Origin: Rhodomicrobium vannielii ATCC 17100
GTDB lineage: Bacteria > Pseudomonadota > Alphaproteobacteria > Rhizobiales > Rhodomicrobiaceae
Length of the DNA: 64,000 bases
Assembly (NCBI RefSeq): GCF_000166055.1
Contig: NC_014664.1
Location: forward strand, 496,001-560,000
Direction: 5' to 3'
Part shown: in pieces, positions 8,277-17,728 of the stretch
Numbering within the stretch: position 1 is the first letter of the stretch
How the letters are laid out: each line of letters opens with the position of its first letter
Notes under the pieces: generated by a model
Told to the model about the DNA's origin: nothing
What the model saw: only the letters and a program-made list of their open reading frames with translations
The model's database searches: none
Made by a program: the position numbers and the translations under genes

Positions 8277-9251
8277 ATGGGACAAATTCTTCATGGGAGC
8301 GCCACAACGACTGAGGCGGTCCGTCGAGCGATACAGCATAGTCAAGAGAGCTTGAGGGCCCTGGCCAAGCGCTACGGCATCAACACGAAGACGGTCTCGA
8401 AATGGAAGAAGCGCTCATCCGTCGCCGATGTGCCGACTGGACCGAAAGAGCCGAAATCCACGGTTCTGTCGGTCGAGGAAGAGGCGATAATCGTCGCCTT
8501 CCGCAAGCATACGCTCTTGCCGCTCGACGATTGCCTCTATGCGCTACAGGCGACGATACCGCATCTGACTCGCTCGTCGCTGCATCGCTGTCTTCAACGC
8601 CACGGTATTTCTCGGCTGCCGGACGTCGAAGGCGACAAGCCCGCCAGGAAGAAGTTCAAGTCCTATCCGATCGGCTATTTTCATGTCGACATAGCCGAAG
8701 TGCAGACGGCCGAAGGCAAGCTCTATCTCTACGTCGCCATTGACCGCACGAGCAAATTCGCCTTCGTGCAACTCGTCAAAAAGACCGGCAGGACGTCCGC
8801 TTCAGCCTTCCTCGTCGCCCTGATAGAGGCAGTTCCCTACAAGATTCACACGGTGCTCACCGACAACGGCATCCAGTTCACGTTTCCGCCGCGTTATGCC
8901 GATGGACCAACGGCCAGATACATGACGCACATGTTCGACATGCGATGCAGCGAGAACGGCATTGAGCACCGCCTCACCAAGGTCAAGCATCCCTGGACAA
9001 ACGGCCAGGTCGAGCGAATGAACCGGACGATCAAGGAGGCGACGGTCAAACGCTATCACTACGACCGTCACGAGCAGCTCGAAACCCACCTATCGGACTT
9101 CATCAACGCCTATAACTTTGCTCGCCGACTAAAGACCCTCAAAGGCCTCACGCCTTATGAGTTCATCTGTAAATGCTGGACGAATGAGCCGGAAAGATTC
9201 AAGATCGATCCAATCCATCAAATGCCGGGACTGAACATCTTAGGTCGATAA
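8277..9251 (+). CDS. IS481-family DDE transposase
   Basis: 324 aa. An N-terminal helix-turn-helix (about residues 25-46, LAKRYGINTKTVSKWKKR) is followed by an rve/DDE integrase core with likely catalytic residues D138 (YFHVDIAEV), D196 (VLTDNGIQF) and E246 (TNGQVERMNR). The start has a GGAAGGA ribosome binding site. The coding frame passes through the right inverted repeat and stops 11 bp outside the element, so the last residues (LGR) and the stop codon come from flanking DNA. No internal damage is visible, so the element may still be active. Confidence 0.9.
   Translation: MGQILHGSATTTEAVRRAIQHSQESLRALAKRYGINTKTVSKWKKRSSVADVPTGPKEPKSTVLSVEEEAIIVAFRKHTLLPLDDCLYALQATIPHLTRSSLHRCLQRHGISRLPDVEGDKPARKKFKSYPIGYFHVDIAEVQTAEGKLYLYVAIDRTSKFAFVQLVKKTGRTSASAFLVALIEAVPYKIHTVLTDNGIQFTFPPRYADGPTARYMTHMFDMRCSENGIEHRLTKVKHPWTNGQVERMNRTIKEATVKRYHYDRHEQLETHLSDFINAYNFARRLKTLKGLTPYEFICKCWTNEPERFKIDPIHQMPGLNILGR
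9215..9240. repeat. Right terminal inverted repeat of the IS481-type element
   Basis: This arm is complementary to 8218-8243 and lies inside the 3' end of the transposase frame, encoding HQMPGLNI. Confidence 0.8.
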
Positions 9252-9259
9252 GCCGTTAT

Positions 9260-10096
9260 TTATATATCCAAAATCCTCTTACCAAACTCCGAGGTAAACG
9301 CTTCGGCGAGCCGTTTTACCACGCCATCACGCTCAGATCTCGTGAATGCAATTGGGGGGCCACCGGGTGTGCGGTTCATATCGATAACATATGCTAGACC
9401 ATTGTTTCTATCGCGCATTACATCGATTTCTCCATATTCCATGCCAATCATCGCGCACATTCTGCATATAGCGTCAACTTCTTCCTGCGATAGTAGGGAT
9501 CGGGTTGGCAGTATCTGGACAGAGTTTGATGGGATAGCGAAGCGCTCTGAAAGCGGGTGGCGCTTCAGATAGCAGATATCGAGAACAGTCCCGATGACCA
9601 GGACCCTGATTTCCTCGACCTCATCGCCAACCTCGGTACAAATTAGTTTTTGATAAAAAAAGCCGTGCTTGGGAATTTCAGGTTCATACAAAATACATCC
9701 ATCGTGCGCTGCATTTCTTATCGATTTTCGAACATAATGGCCTGTTACATTTAGCGGATCAACCGTGTAGCCATAACCGAATGCTTGCAGCTGATAATCT
9801 GCGACGACATCTTTATCAATATTTGTGCAGCGGCCATTGATGAAATGGTCGGGCTGGCGTGGATAGATATCATCAGTAAGAGGAAAAAAGATTGTAGCGC
9901 TACCAGGTGACAATAACGTATTGGAAATCCTTATATTTAAAGCATCGCATATCTTCACCATTACATGACCAGAGCTGGGAAAGCCATGCGAAAACGAAAG
10001 CACGTTGCGTCGGGTTGAAATTTGAGAAAGGTATCGCGCTCGGTCGAATAAGAATCGAGCATATTTTCGGTGTCGTTTATATTGTGATACGGTCAT
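9260..10096 (-). CDS. ATP-grasp-like protein in polysaccharide cluster
   Basis: 278 aa and AT-rich. The C-terminal part, MEYGEIDVMRDRNNGLAYVIDMNRTPGGPP, has the acidic and asparagine residues (E/D...DMN) that bind Mg-ATP in ATP-grasp folds such as RimK or TupA-like proteins. The N-terminal part has SFSHGFPSSGHVMVKICDALNI, and the middle has GYTVDPLNVTGHYVRKS. ATP-grasp enzymes ligate a carboxylate to an amine, or phosphorylate; in polysaccharide loci some add amino acids to uronic acids. That role is only a guess here. The gene lies between the truncated dehydrogenase and the IS element and may have lost neighbours. The fold call is moderate and the function unknown. Confidence 0.5.
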   Translation of the reverse strand: MTVSQYKRHRKYARFLFDRARYLSQISTRRNVLSFSHGFPSSGHVMVKICDALNIRISNTLLSPGSATIFFPLTDDIYPRQPDHFINGRCTNIDKDVVADYQLQAFGYGYTVDPLNVTGHYVRKSIRNAAHDGCILYEPEIPKHGFFYQKLICTEVGDEVEEIRVLVIGTVLDICYLKRHPLSERFAIPSNSVQILPTRSLLSQEEVDAICRMCAMIGMEYGEIDVMRDRNNGLAYVIDMNRTPGGPPIAFTRSERDGVVKRLAEAFTSEFGKRILDI

Positions 10097-10119
10097 TGCA
10101 GATCTCTGCGGTCATAATA

Positions 10120-10377
10120 TCAGCGGGATTCGGCGACGATGAAGACCCCGCAGGATCGAAGCTCTTCCAGAGAAGTCGTGTAGGTCAGATAGCGGGCGGC
10201 GGCCAGCTCATGCGGTTCGACTTCCCGCGTGCGGTCGATCCCTTCGCGAAGGTCCGCAACACGGGCGGCGCTGACATCGAAACCGACGACGGACCGTATC
10301 TTGCCGAACTCGACGGCAAGCGGAAGCCCGACATACCCGAGGCCGATGACTCCAATAGTTTTGTCGCTCAGATCCAT
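10120..10377 (-). pseudogene. Truncated UDP-sugar 6-dehydrogenase (TviB/WbpA-like), N-terminal fragment
   Basis: 85 aa from MDLSDKTIGVIGLGYVG. The Rossmann motif GLGYVGLPLAVEFG and FDVSAARVADLREGIDRTREV are typical of UDP-N-acetylhexosamine dehydrogenases that make uronic acids for Vi-type or O-antigen polysaccharides. Full-length enzymes are about 420 aa and continue VFIVTVPTP; here the frame changes to VFIVAESR and stops, so the catalytic and C-terminal domains are missing. The break lies 24 bases from the ATP-grasp-like gene, which suggests a deletion fused unrelated DNA at this point. Confidence 0.75.
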
Positions 10378-10659
10378 TAGCTGAATACCTTGGGAGCTCG
10401 TTGAGCAAAATGTCTTGCGAAGGGGGAGAGACGATCCGGTCAAGGACGAACACCGCTGGTCTCGAAGCTTTGTGGTCGTCAGCAGGCGCTCTCACCCAAG
10501 CTACCGCACTTCGGGTGAAACGCATTCACCCGAAGCTGTCAGACAATTGATAGTCAAAATAGCGCCATATACGATGGAAACTGCTACCTTGATGGCATGC
10601 TTTATTGCGGCTAATGCGTATGACTTTGAGATTGCGAAGAGCTATGGTCGTTTATTGCG

Positions 10660-12162
10660 CTACAAGGCATTTTCTGTTTTGTAAGCAAGTGTTCCCTTCA
10701 GGACGCCGCCAGCGCTCAAGTCGCGCCAAGCCCGTTCGATTGCGGGGATGCAGATTCGTTCCCCGAACAGAACCATCGGTATGGTCCTTGCAGCGATCTC
10801 AAGATCCAGGCGCAAGCTCGCGTTGCGAACGTACCAGACGTCGAGAGCGGCCTTATCTTCGGGAGAAATCGTCCGCCCGCCAACAACTTGCGCCCATCCT
10901 GTGAGCCCAGGGCGCACAAGCAGGCGCGCCCTGTAAGCTTCTGACTGATCACAGGGCAACAGCGGTCGCGGACCGATAATGGACATGTCGCCCCGCATGA
11001 TATTGAAGAGCTGGGGCCACTCGTCCATGCGCACCCTGCGCATCAGGGTGCCGATGCTTGAGAGACGCTCGTCGTCGGAAAGCCGGCGGCCATCGAAGGT
11101 GTGAGCCGCTTTCATGGTGCGGAATTTGTAAAGCCTGAAGGGCGTGCCGCCGAGCCCCGGCCGCTGTTGCCAGAATATGACTGGAAAGCCAACAGTGGCC
11201 GCCACGACGAAGGCCACGATCACGATGAAGGGAGAGAATATTACGAGCGCTGCGAAAGCAACAATTGCATCGATTGCTCTCTTGACCTTCCAGTAACGCC
11301 GCTTGCCTATCTCTCGAAGCTCAAGGGGTGGAATTTCAAAGCTGAGCTCCGACCGGCAATTCGACCGATAGGGTGTTGCTTGCGGCTTCAAATCGAGGCC
11401 CAAGTGCTCCGCCAGGAATTGCACAGTGATGTTTCTGGAGCGCTCCAGAGTTAGCAGAGTAGCGCGGTCCACAGCCGTGAGCGCATCGAAAGAGGTCGCA
11501 ACGACGATTTTGTCGATAGCGATCCCATGCACTTCAAGGTCATTGAGGATATCGTCGATATCTCGAAGTTCGCCCAGGACAGGATGAGTGGCAACGAGCC
11601 GCCCAACATGGCGATCGGTCCGACCGACTACACCCGCTATCACGATGCGGCCAGGGGCCAGTTCAGTGATTGCCTGCAGGTAAGTTTCGGCAAGCTTGGA
11701 AATGCCTACGACCAAAAGTGTCGAGACCGGCTCGGCATCAGTATGTCGGAGGAAACCTGCCGAGGCTTTGCGGATCTGCCGGCCATCGTGGGCGATCTTG
11801 TGAAGAACACGCGCGCCGATCAACAATGCCACACATACCAGGCATTGAATGAGTGGCAAGGAACGAGCAACACCGTCAAGGCGATTGTAGGCGAACGTTA
11901 TCAAGACCGCGCCAATGATAACCAGTATCAATGTCGCAGTTATCTTCAAATATTCCGGCTGGCTACTGAATCTCCAGATGGCACGAGTAATCCCGCCAAT
12001 AGCAAAAACAAGAAAAGCCACCGCTACAGTGGCAGTAAAATAGGGGAGAAACTCTAACAAGCGATCACGCGTCAGGTCAAAATTCTCTCTGAGCGCTAGG
12101 GCCAACAGGCTTCCGACACCGGCGAGGCTAACATCCAAGATCAGAAGACCCAAGCGAGGCAT
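10660..12162 (-). CDS. Polyprenyl-phosphate glycosylphosphotransferase (bacterial sugar transferase)
   Basis: 500 aa from the ATG of MPRLGLLILDVSLAG; a TTG further upstream is less likely. Four to five N-terminal membrane helices and a central CoA-binding-like domain (TLLVVGISKLAETYL) precede the C-terminal sugar transferase domain. That domain has WKVKRAIDAIVAFAALVIFSP, FWQQRPGLGG, LYKFRTMK, RMDEWPQLFNIMRGDMSIIGPRP and LVRPGLTGWAQV. This WbaP/WcaJ-like layout transfers a sugar-1-phosphate to undecaprenyl phosphate, starting each repeat unit at the inner membrane. It heads the leftward cluster and is the likely initiating enzyme of the island. Confidence 0.92.
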   Translation of the reverse strand: MPRLGLLILDVSLAGVGSLLALALRENFDLTRDRLLEFLPYFTATVAVAFLVFAIGGITRAIWRFSSQPEYLKITATLILVIIGAVLITFAYNRLDGVARSLPLIQCLVCVALLIGARVLHKIAHDGRQIRKASAGFLRHTDAEPVSTLLVVGISKLAETYLQAITELAPGRIVIAGVVGRTDRHVGRLVATHPVLGELRDIDDILNDLEVHGIAIDKIVVATSFDALTAVDRATLLTLERSRNITVQFLAEHLGLDLKPQATPYRSNCRSELSFEIPPLELREIGKRRYWKVKRAIDAIVAFAALVIFSPFIVIVAFVVAATVGFPVIFWQQRPGLGGTPFRLYKFRTMKAAHTFDGRRLSDDERLSSIGTLMRRVRMDEWPQLFNIMRGDMSIIGPRPLLPCDQSEAYRARLLVRPGLTGWAQVVGGRTISPEDKAALDVWYVRNASLRLDLEIAARTIPMVLFGERICIPAIERAWRDLSAGGVLKGTLAYKTENAL

Positions 12163-12379
12163 CCGTGCGCACCATACCAGCTTTAACCAATAGCCATACA
12201 ACTTCTACGGGATAAAAACGCAAATGCAATCCTATTCGGGCGCAGCCAACTGTTTATCCACGATTGCAGCAATTAAGATTACAACCTGTATCGCACTTCA
12301 CTAGTATTCTGCTTCTAATCAAGAATCCATGGCATTGGATATCGGATTCGTTTGTTCAACACCGGTGCAATTACAACCA

Positions 12380-12853
12380 CTCCTGCGCCTTGCGAGTAGA
12401 TAAGCTCCAAGTTATCTTCGCGTCCCGAACACGCTCGGCCTTCACCGAAGGCGAGGTTCGTCGTGACGATGATCGAGGTTCTCTCGTAGATGCGGCTGGT
12501 GAGATGGAACGGAACTGGTCGCCTGGTTGCGCAAAGGGCAATAACCAAGCTCCGCATAAAGCGCTGGTTGAACTGACGCGATGCACTGATCGCGGCCAGA
12601 CAGGCGCCGCTGCTTGCCGAGAGAGATCGCGTACACCGCCGTCTTCGTTCGGCGGTAAAACGATTCACTGGATCGTTTTCTTCCCCGCCTCACTGTCGTA
12701 GATGTCGCGCGGTCATGCGGGTCGAACGCCATCTCCTGGCTCTCCCGCAGATAGGCCCGAACGAACGGCATGCGGCTGGCACAGCCAGAAGTGCGCCACT
12801 TTCAACGTCGAAGTCACGCCGACGACCAGCAAGATCTCGTGGCTCCAGTCGAA
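12380..12853 (-). pseudogene. IS21-family remnant (istA and istB fragments, multiply frameshifted)
   Basis: Reading leftwards on the minus strand in changing frames gives FDWSHEILLVVGVTSTLKVAH (12853 onwards), MPFVRAYLRESQEMAFDPHD (12771 onwards) and KTAVYAISLGKQRR. These correspond to the catalytic region of IstA transposases. They are followed by SRIYERTSIIVTTNLAFGE (about 12497-12441), the C-terminal hallmark of the IstB helper ATPase. Large internal deletions and frameshifts separate the blocks. The region upstream of the sugar transferase (12163-12379) shows no gene. Confidence 0.7.
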
Positions 12854-13104
12854 TAGGCTGATTGTCAGCGAATGCCTCGAAGAACTCGCGCGCGATAGCG
12901 GGTGCAAACAACAGCCGTTCAAGCGAACCGCTTTGACACTTGGACTGCTCGACATGCTCGCCGACCTAGAAAGGCCCGATTTGGCGCAGCGGTTCCTCGA
13001 AGCCTACGCTGATGGCCAAGACGCATGGAATTTTCGAACGGCGGTAACGCTGCTCAAGCTGGTAGGTGCCGATTATCCGAACACCTTTTGAGGGAGGATT
13101 TGCT

Positions 13105-13485
13105 ATGAAGGCGCGAGGGAAGAAGGTGCGAGTAAAGAAGGCCAATAACATCTTCACGTTTTCACAGCGTGAAGCGGCGATCATCACCGAATTGCGCGAG
13201 AACTCGATATGAGTATTTGCGCGCTCACAGCTAAAGCGCTTTTTGCGCGGGTTACCATAGTCACGCAGAACCGCGCCAAGCTCGCGGCCTATAAAGCGCG
13301 GCATCCCCACGGCCTTTGCCGATATGGAGGTGTGTGAGGTGGCTATCGGCAAAAGCTTGAACTTGGAAGACTTGAAATGTCATCCGAATGACGCTGTTGC
13401 GATGGTGCACAATTTCGGTTTCGCACACGGTTTACCAAACGAATGTCAGAACTACTTCGCAGCCTGCTGCTATGACCCCGTTTAA
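13105..13485 (+). other. Three tandem small open frames of unknown status
   Basis: Three adjacent plus-strand frames follow one another: 13105-13212 (35 aa, MKARGKKVRVKKANN, with a good AGGGAGGA ribosome binding site), 13209-13337 (42 aa, overlapping the first by ATGA) and 13339-13485 (48 aa, GTG start, ending NYFAACCYDPV). The overlaps and spacing look like a translated operon, but none resembles a known protein and the region lies beside decayed IS21 DNA. They may be fragments of one gene broken by frameshifts. Confidence 0.25.
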
Positions 13486-13619
13486 AATGGATGCGCTTTA
13501 GAGACTAGCGGTCAAACTGACTCGGCGGGTGGACACCATCCCCGCCGCATCGCTTCGCGTGGCTCGATCCCCGCCCGGTGGGGGAATGATTTGACCGGTC
13601 CCCGCAAAAGTCCGCCGCG

Positions 13620-15833
13620 CTAGCGCTTGCCGCCCATGAACGTCGGAAACCAGTCCTCATGTGCGCGGCGAAGCTCGCCGACCGGCACTGGCTTTTCGCC
13701 GTCGATTGCGATGACATCGCCGCCGACTTCCCCCACGATGCGTGCAGGGATGCCGCCTGCCTTCGCCTCGTCGAGCACGCGGGTTGCGGCATCGCGCGAC
13801 ACGCCGACGAGATAGCGGCCTTGCTCCTCGCCAAAGGCGGCCGCATGTGGAGCGAGACCATCAGCCGGGGCGTACGTCAACCCGCGTTTGCCGGCGATTG
13901 CCATCTCGGCCAGCGCGACGAGCGTGCCGCCGTCCGAAATATCGTGCACCGTTCCCGTAACGCCTGCCTCGATGAGGCGGCGCACGAAATCGCCCGCCTT
14001 CTTCTCGGCGGCAAGATCGACCGGCGGCGGCGCGCCTTCGACACGGCCTGTCGCGTAGTCCTGATAGAGCGACTGCCCGAGATGGCCGGTTTCCGCACCT
14101 ATCAGCACCACGACATCGTCGCCCGGCTTCAGCGCAACCGTCGCCACGCGCGACACATCGGCGATGAGGCCGACGCCACCAATCGCGGGCGTGGGCAGGA
14201 TGCCTTCGCCATTCGTTTCATTGTAGAGCGAGACATTGCCCGACACGACCGGGTATTCGAGCGCGCGGCAGGCTTCGCCCATGCCCTCGATAGCGCGGGC
14301 AAACTCCGCCATAATCTCCGGGCGCTCGGGATTGCCGAAATTCATGCAGTCAGTGATGGCAAGCGGCTTGCCGCCCGCTGCGGTGATATTCCGCCACGTC
14401 TCCGCGACGGCCTGCTTGCCGCCTTCGAACGGGTCCGCGTAACAGTAACGCGGCGTTACGTCGGTCGTGAGAGCGACGGCCTTGTTCGTGCCATGGATGC
14501 GCACCACGGCCGCGTCCGAGCCGGGACGCACGACGGTGTCGTCCATGACCATGTGGTCGTACTGCTCCCAGATCCAGCGACGCGATGCGAGATGCGGCGA
14601 ACCGATGAGCGCGGTGAGCGCGTCGCCGAGGCTGTTCGGCGCGGGCACGTCCTCGGCGGCCACAACGGCGGGCACAGGCTTCGGCGCGATGGGCCGATTA
14701 TACATCGGCGCTTCGTCCGCGAGGATGCCGGTTGGCAGGTCGGCGACCAGCGCGCCCTTGTGGCGCAGCACGAGGTGGCCGGTGTCTGTCGTCGTGCCGA
14801 TGACGGCGAAGTCGAGTTCCCACTTGCGGAAGATGCGCTCTGCCAGCGGCTCCGAGCCGGGGCGCAGCACCATGAGCATGCGCTCCTGGCTCTCCGACAG
14901 CATCATCTCGTAGGCCGTCATGCCTTCCTCGCGCTGTGGCACGAGGTCGAGATTCAGCTCGATGCCAGAGCCGCCCTTCGCCGCCATCTCGACGGACGAT
15001 GAGGTGAGGCCAGCCGCGCCCATATCCTGAATGGCGAGGATCGCGTCTTCGGCCATGAGTTCGAGGCAGGCTTCGAGCAGCAATTTCTCGGCGAATGGAT
15101 CGCCCACCTGCACGGTGGGGCGCTGCTCCTGCGAGTTGTCGTCGAACTCGGCGGAGGCCATTGTCGCGCCATGGATGCCATCGCGGCCTGTCTTCGAGCC
15201 GACATACACGACGGGATTGCCCGCGCCCGCCGCCGCCGAATAGAAGATGCGGTTCGCGTCCGCGAGCCCGACACACATCGCGTTGACGAGGATATTGCCG
15301 TTGTAGCGCGCGTCGAAATTCGTCTCGCCGCCGACGGTCGGCACGCCCATGCAGTTGCCGTAGTCGCCGATACCGGCCACGACGCCCGCCACGAGATGGC
15401 GCGTTTTCGAGTGGTCCGGCTCGCCGAAGCGCAGCGCGTTCAGCAGTGCGATGGGCCGCGCGCCCATGGTGAACACGTCGCGCATGATGCCGCCGACGCC
15501 CGTCGCCGCGCCCTGATAAGGCTCGATGAAGGACGGGTGGTTGTGGCTTTCCATCTTGAAGATGATCGCCTGCCCGTCGCCGATGTCGATCACGCCCGCG
15601 TTTTCGCCCGGTCCGCAGATGACATGCGGTCCGGTTGTCGGCAGTTTCTTCAGCCACACGCGCGACGATTTGTACGAGCAATGCTCCGACCACATCACCG
15701 AGATGATGCCGAGCTCCGTGAGGTTCGGCGCGCGGCCGAGTTTCTCGCAGGCGAGGCGGAACTCCTCGGCGCCCATACGGTGGGCGGCGGCCAGTTCTTC
15801 GGTGGCGATGACGGAGGTATCGGTGGCGGGCAT
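13620..15833 (-). CDS. purL: Phosphoribosylformylglycinamidine synthase subunit PurL
   Basis: 737 aa, the length of the small-type PurL. It converts FGAR, ATP and ammonia to FGAM in purine synthesis, acting with PurQ (glutaminase) and PurS. Family landmarks include [12 protein letters not shown] near the N-terminus, [38 protein letters not shown] (glycine-rich ATP region), [28 protein letters not shown], and a second half with [13 protein letters not shown] and [13 protein letters not shown]. It is the last gene of the leftward purC-purS-purQ-orf-purL block and is separated from the acidic hypothetical gene by about 250 bases without a gene. Confidence 0.97.
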   Translation of the reverse strand: MPATDTSVIATEELAAAHRMGAEEFRLACEKLGRAPNLTELGIISVMWSEHCSYKSSRVWLKKLPTTGPHVICGPGENAGVIDIGDGQAIIFKMESHNHPSFIEPYQGAATGVGGIMRDVFTMGARPIALLNALRFGEPDHSKTRHLVAGVVAGIGDYGNCMGVPTVGGETNFDARYNGNILVNAMCVGLADANRIFYSAAAGAGNPVVYVGSKTGRDGIHGATMASAEFDDNSQEQRPTVQVGDPFAEKLLLEACLELMAEDAILAIQDMGAAGLTSSSVEMAAKGGSGIELNLDLVPQREEGMTAYEMMLSESQERMLMVLRPGSEPLAERIFRKWELDFAVIGTTTDTGHLVLRHKGALVADLPTGILADEAPMYNRPIAPKPVPAVVAAEDVPAPNSLGDALTALIGSPHLASRRWIWEQYDHMVMDDTVVRPGSDAAVVRIHGTNKAVALTTDVTPRYCYADPFEGGKQAVAETWRNITAAGGKPLAITDCMNFGNPERPEIMAEFARAIEGMGEACRALEYPVVSGNVSLYNETNGEGILPTPAIGGVGLIADVSRVATVALKPGDDVVVLIGAETGHLGQSLYQDYATGRVEGAPPPVDLAAEKKAGDFVRRLIEAGVTGTVHDISDGGTLVALAEMAIAGKRGLTYAPADGLAPHAAAFGEEQGRYLVGVSRDAATRVLDEAKAGGIPARIVGEVGGDVIAIDGEKPVPVGELRRAHEDWFPTFMGGKR

Positions 15834-16082
15834 TGAGATGATCCTGTACGCGGGCCGCTTTAACGGCGCGACCCATCTCCCCGCTGGGCGGGCATGCCCG
15901 GTTTGAGGCGAGGTCGTTTCTTCAAACAGAGATCAACGCGCACCTAACCCGATTTATCGAGTGCGAACACGCTGATCGGCAAAAAAACTAGATGCGCCCT
16001 GACGCGTTCGCCCGGACGATCAAGCTGGAACACATGACCGGGGCGAACCCCGGCCATGAATGAGGCGATTCGGCGCGAACGC

Positions 16083-16493
16083 TCAGACGGCGCGCTGCTC
16101 GCGGTCGAGTTCATATTCCGCGACGCCGACCTTCAGCATGTCGTACGCATCTTCGAGGAATTCCTCCTCGTCCATATATTCGACATAGCTCGGGAAGTAG
16201 CCCGAATCGTCGTCATCGTCGTCCGCGTCTTCGGAGGCGCCCGCAGCCTGGAAGGTGATGCTGCCGTCCTCGTGGATATAGACGTTGGCGAGCGTCTCGC
16301 TGTCCGGCTTGTACTTGATCTGCACGATGGGGTCGCCCTCGGCTTCGGCGAGGACGAAGTCCAGCCGCTTCGAGGCGATCTGCTCCTTCAGGCGCTCGAC
16401 GAGCTTCGCGGCGGTCTCGCGGCGAGCCTCGGGGTCGAGCTTTGCGGTCTGCATCTCGCGCTTCACTTCATCAACTTCGTCGTCGAAACTCAT
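16083..16493 (-). CDS. Acidic hypothetical protein between purQ and purL
   Basis: 136 aa from MSFDDEVDEVKREM. It is strongly acidic: an N-terminal helical half (KLDPEARRETAAKLVERLKEQ), a middle strand region (FVLAEAEGDPIVQIKYKPD, NVYIHEDGSITFQ) and an aspartate run (ADDDDDDSG) followed by a glutamate-rich tail. No motif is recognised. Its place on the same strand between purQ and purL suggests co-transcription, but two inverted repeats occupy the gap to purQ (16552-16711) and could separate the transcripts. A longer open frame upstream reads through one of these repeats and is not a likely start. Confidence 0.65.
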   Translation of the reverse strand: MSFDDEVDEVKREMQTAKLDPEARRETAAKLVERLKEQIASKRLDFVLAEAEGDPIVQIKYKPDSETLANVYIHEDGSITFQAAGASEDADDDDDDSGYFPSYVEYMDEEEFLEDAYDMLKVGVAEYELDREQRAV

Positions 16494-16551
16494 GATGGCG
16501 ATCCTTTCGCTGGAGCGGTTGCCTTGGAGACGCAAAAGTTCTGGCTCGCTA

Positions 16552-16622
16552 GTGGAGCAAATTTGACGTTTGAGTCCAGCCTGCCACACGCTCGCGCCCA
16601 AATGTCAAATTCAAAGCTCCAC
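16552..16622. repeat. Dispersed inverted repeat, copy 1
   Basis: The left arm GTGGAGCAAATTTGACGTTT (16552 onwards) pairs with a right arm ending GCTCCAC (16616-16622) through AATTTGACATTTG-type sequence. The loop of about 20 bases is not conserved. It is a member of the seven-copy family in this window. Confidence 0.7.
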
Positions 16623-16641
16623 GAGAAACAAATTCTTGCTG

Positions 16642-16711
16642 GCGGTTCTTTGATTTCGGCATTTGCTCTCGAACTCTGTGCTGCCGTTTGTAAATGTCGG
16701 ATTCAAACCGC
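16642..16711. repeat. Dispersed inverted repeat, copy 2
   Basis: The left arm is GCGGTTCTTTGATTTCGGCA, and the right arm is the inverse of GCGGTTTGAATCCGACATTT. It lies 19 bp from copy 1 and its right arm ends at the first base of the purQ stop codon. Confidence 0.6.
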
Positions 16712-17391
16712 TAGTTCAAAGTCCGTGTAAGCGATTCGAACAGGCGTCGCCCATCGATTCCGCCCAGCGCTGCATCGGCGGCGCGTTCCGGGTGCGGCAT
16801 GAGCCCCATGATACGCCCGCTGCGGTCGATAAGGCCAGCGATGTCGCGGCGGGAACCGTTCGGATTCCCGCTTCCGCCTCCAGCGGTCGCATAGCGGAAA
16901 ACGACCTGTCCTTCGCCCTCGATCCTGTCCAGCGTCTCGTCATCCGCGAAATAGGAGCCGTCCTTGTGTGCGATGGGGATCGTAACGCGTTCGCCTTGCG
17001 TGTAGGCGTTCGTGAATGCCGTATCCGCGCGTTCCACCGTCAGGTCCACGTCGCGGCAGATGAAGTTGAGGCCGCTGTTGCGCATCAGCGCGCCGGGCAG
17101 AAGCCCCGTCTCCGTGAGGATCTGGAACCCGTTGCAGATGCCGAGCACGGCGACGCCGCGCTCCGCTTCGGCCTTCACCGCGCGCACGATGGGCGACTGT
17201 GCGGCCATTGCACCCGAGCGGAGATAGTCGCCGTAGGAGAAGCCGCCCGGCAACACGATGAGGTCGACCTTCGGCAACGCCTCGTCGCCGTGCCAGACCA
17301 TCGCGGGCTTGACGCCCGTCACGGCTTCGAGCGTGACGGCGGCGTCGCGATCGCAGTTCGAACCGGGAAATACGATGACGGCGGCCTTCAT
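16711..17391 (-). CDS. purQ: Phosphoribosylformylglycinamidine synthase subunit PurQ
   Basis: 226 aa class I glutamine amidotransferase that hydrolyses glutamine and feeds ammonia to PurL. The nucleophile elbow is GICNGFQ with Cys86, and the C-terminal catalytic pair lies in LMPHPERA. The N-terminus [16 protein letters not shown] is typical of the family. The ATG was chosen for length and because it overlaps the purS stop by four bases (ATGA), giving translational coupling. A 20-codon upstream extension lies inside purS and is rejected. Confidence 0.96.
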   Translation of the reverse strand: MKAAVIVFPGSNCDRDAAVTLEAVTGVKPAMVWHGDEALPKVDLIVLPGGFSYGDYLRSGAMAAQSPIVRAVKAEAERGVAVLGICNGFQILTETGLLPGALMRNSGLNFICRDVDLTVERADTAFTNAYTQGERVTIPIAHKDGSYFADDETLDRIEGEGQVVFRYATAGGGSGNPNGSRRDIAGLIDRSGRIMGLMPHPERAADAALGGIDGRRLFESLTRTLN

Positions 17392-17627
17392 AGAAGCTCG
17401 ACCCTGTAGTTTTCGATGACCGGGTTTGCGAGAAGCTGGCGGCACATGGCGTCAAGCTCGGTCTTCGCCGACGTCTCGTCCGTCGCCTTCAGTTCCACCT
17501 CGATGAGCTTGCCCTGGCGCACGTCCTCGACGCCGCCAAAGCCCAGCGAGTGAAGCGCGTTCGCGATAGCGCGCCCTTGCGGGTCGAGCACCCCGTTCTT
17601 GAGGGTTACGGTGATGCGCGCCTTCAT
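17388..17627 (-). CDS. purS: Phosphoribosylformylglycinamidine synthase subunit PurS
   Basis: 79 aa, the usual PurS length, starting [18 protein letters not shown]. Conserved features are [16 protein letters not shown] and the C-terminal [12 protein letters not shown]. PurS dimers bridge PurQ and PurL in the small-type FGAM synthase. It lies between purC and purQ on the same strand. The gap to purC contains copy 3 of the dispersed inverted repeat, so the two genes may not share an uninterrupted transcript. Confidence 0.96.
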   Translation of the reverse strand: MKARITVTLKNGVLDPQGRAIANALHSLGFGGVEDVRQGKLIEVELKATDETSAKTELDAMCRQLLANPVIENYRVELL

Positions 17628-17728
17628 TCTCGTCTCCGCCATGGTCTTCAAGTCTAGTCCGATTGCATCCGTTCGCGGCACCTTGTGAGCAGATTGGGAC
17701 TCACAAGCACCACGAGCGACTTTTCGAT

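Larger units (their letters stand above)
8218..9240 (+). mobile_element. IS481-family insertion sequence with 26-bp terminal inverted repeats
   Basis: The element is bounded by AGATGTTTGATCCCGGC... at 8218-8243 and the inverse of AGATGTTCAGTCCCGGC... at 9215-9240. The two arms match at 23 of 26 positions. It encodes one transposase on the plus strand, is about 1,023 bp long and looks intact. No exact target-site duplication is visible: the left flank ends AATCTTT and the right flank begins TAGGTCG. It sits between the ATP-grasp-like gene and the glycosyltransferase, immediately before the latter's start codon. Confidence 0.85.

Noticed and set aside
12702-13091. 129-codon plus-strand frame near the IS21 remnant
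   Set aside because: Its first half is antisense to the decayed istA sequence. The last 50 residues are unrecognised, so no gene is called.
12966-13352. 128-codon minus-strand frame over the small tandem frames
   Set aside because: No similarity or ribosome binding site was seen, and it overlaps the better supported plus-strand starts.
13659-15002. Long plus-strand open frame of 447 codons inside purL
   Set aside because: It is the antisense shadow of purL, caused by high GC; its protein is Arg/His/Ala-rich with no family match, while the minus frame is unmistakable PurL.
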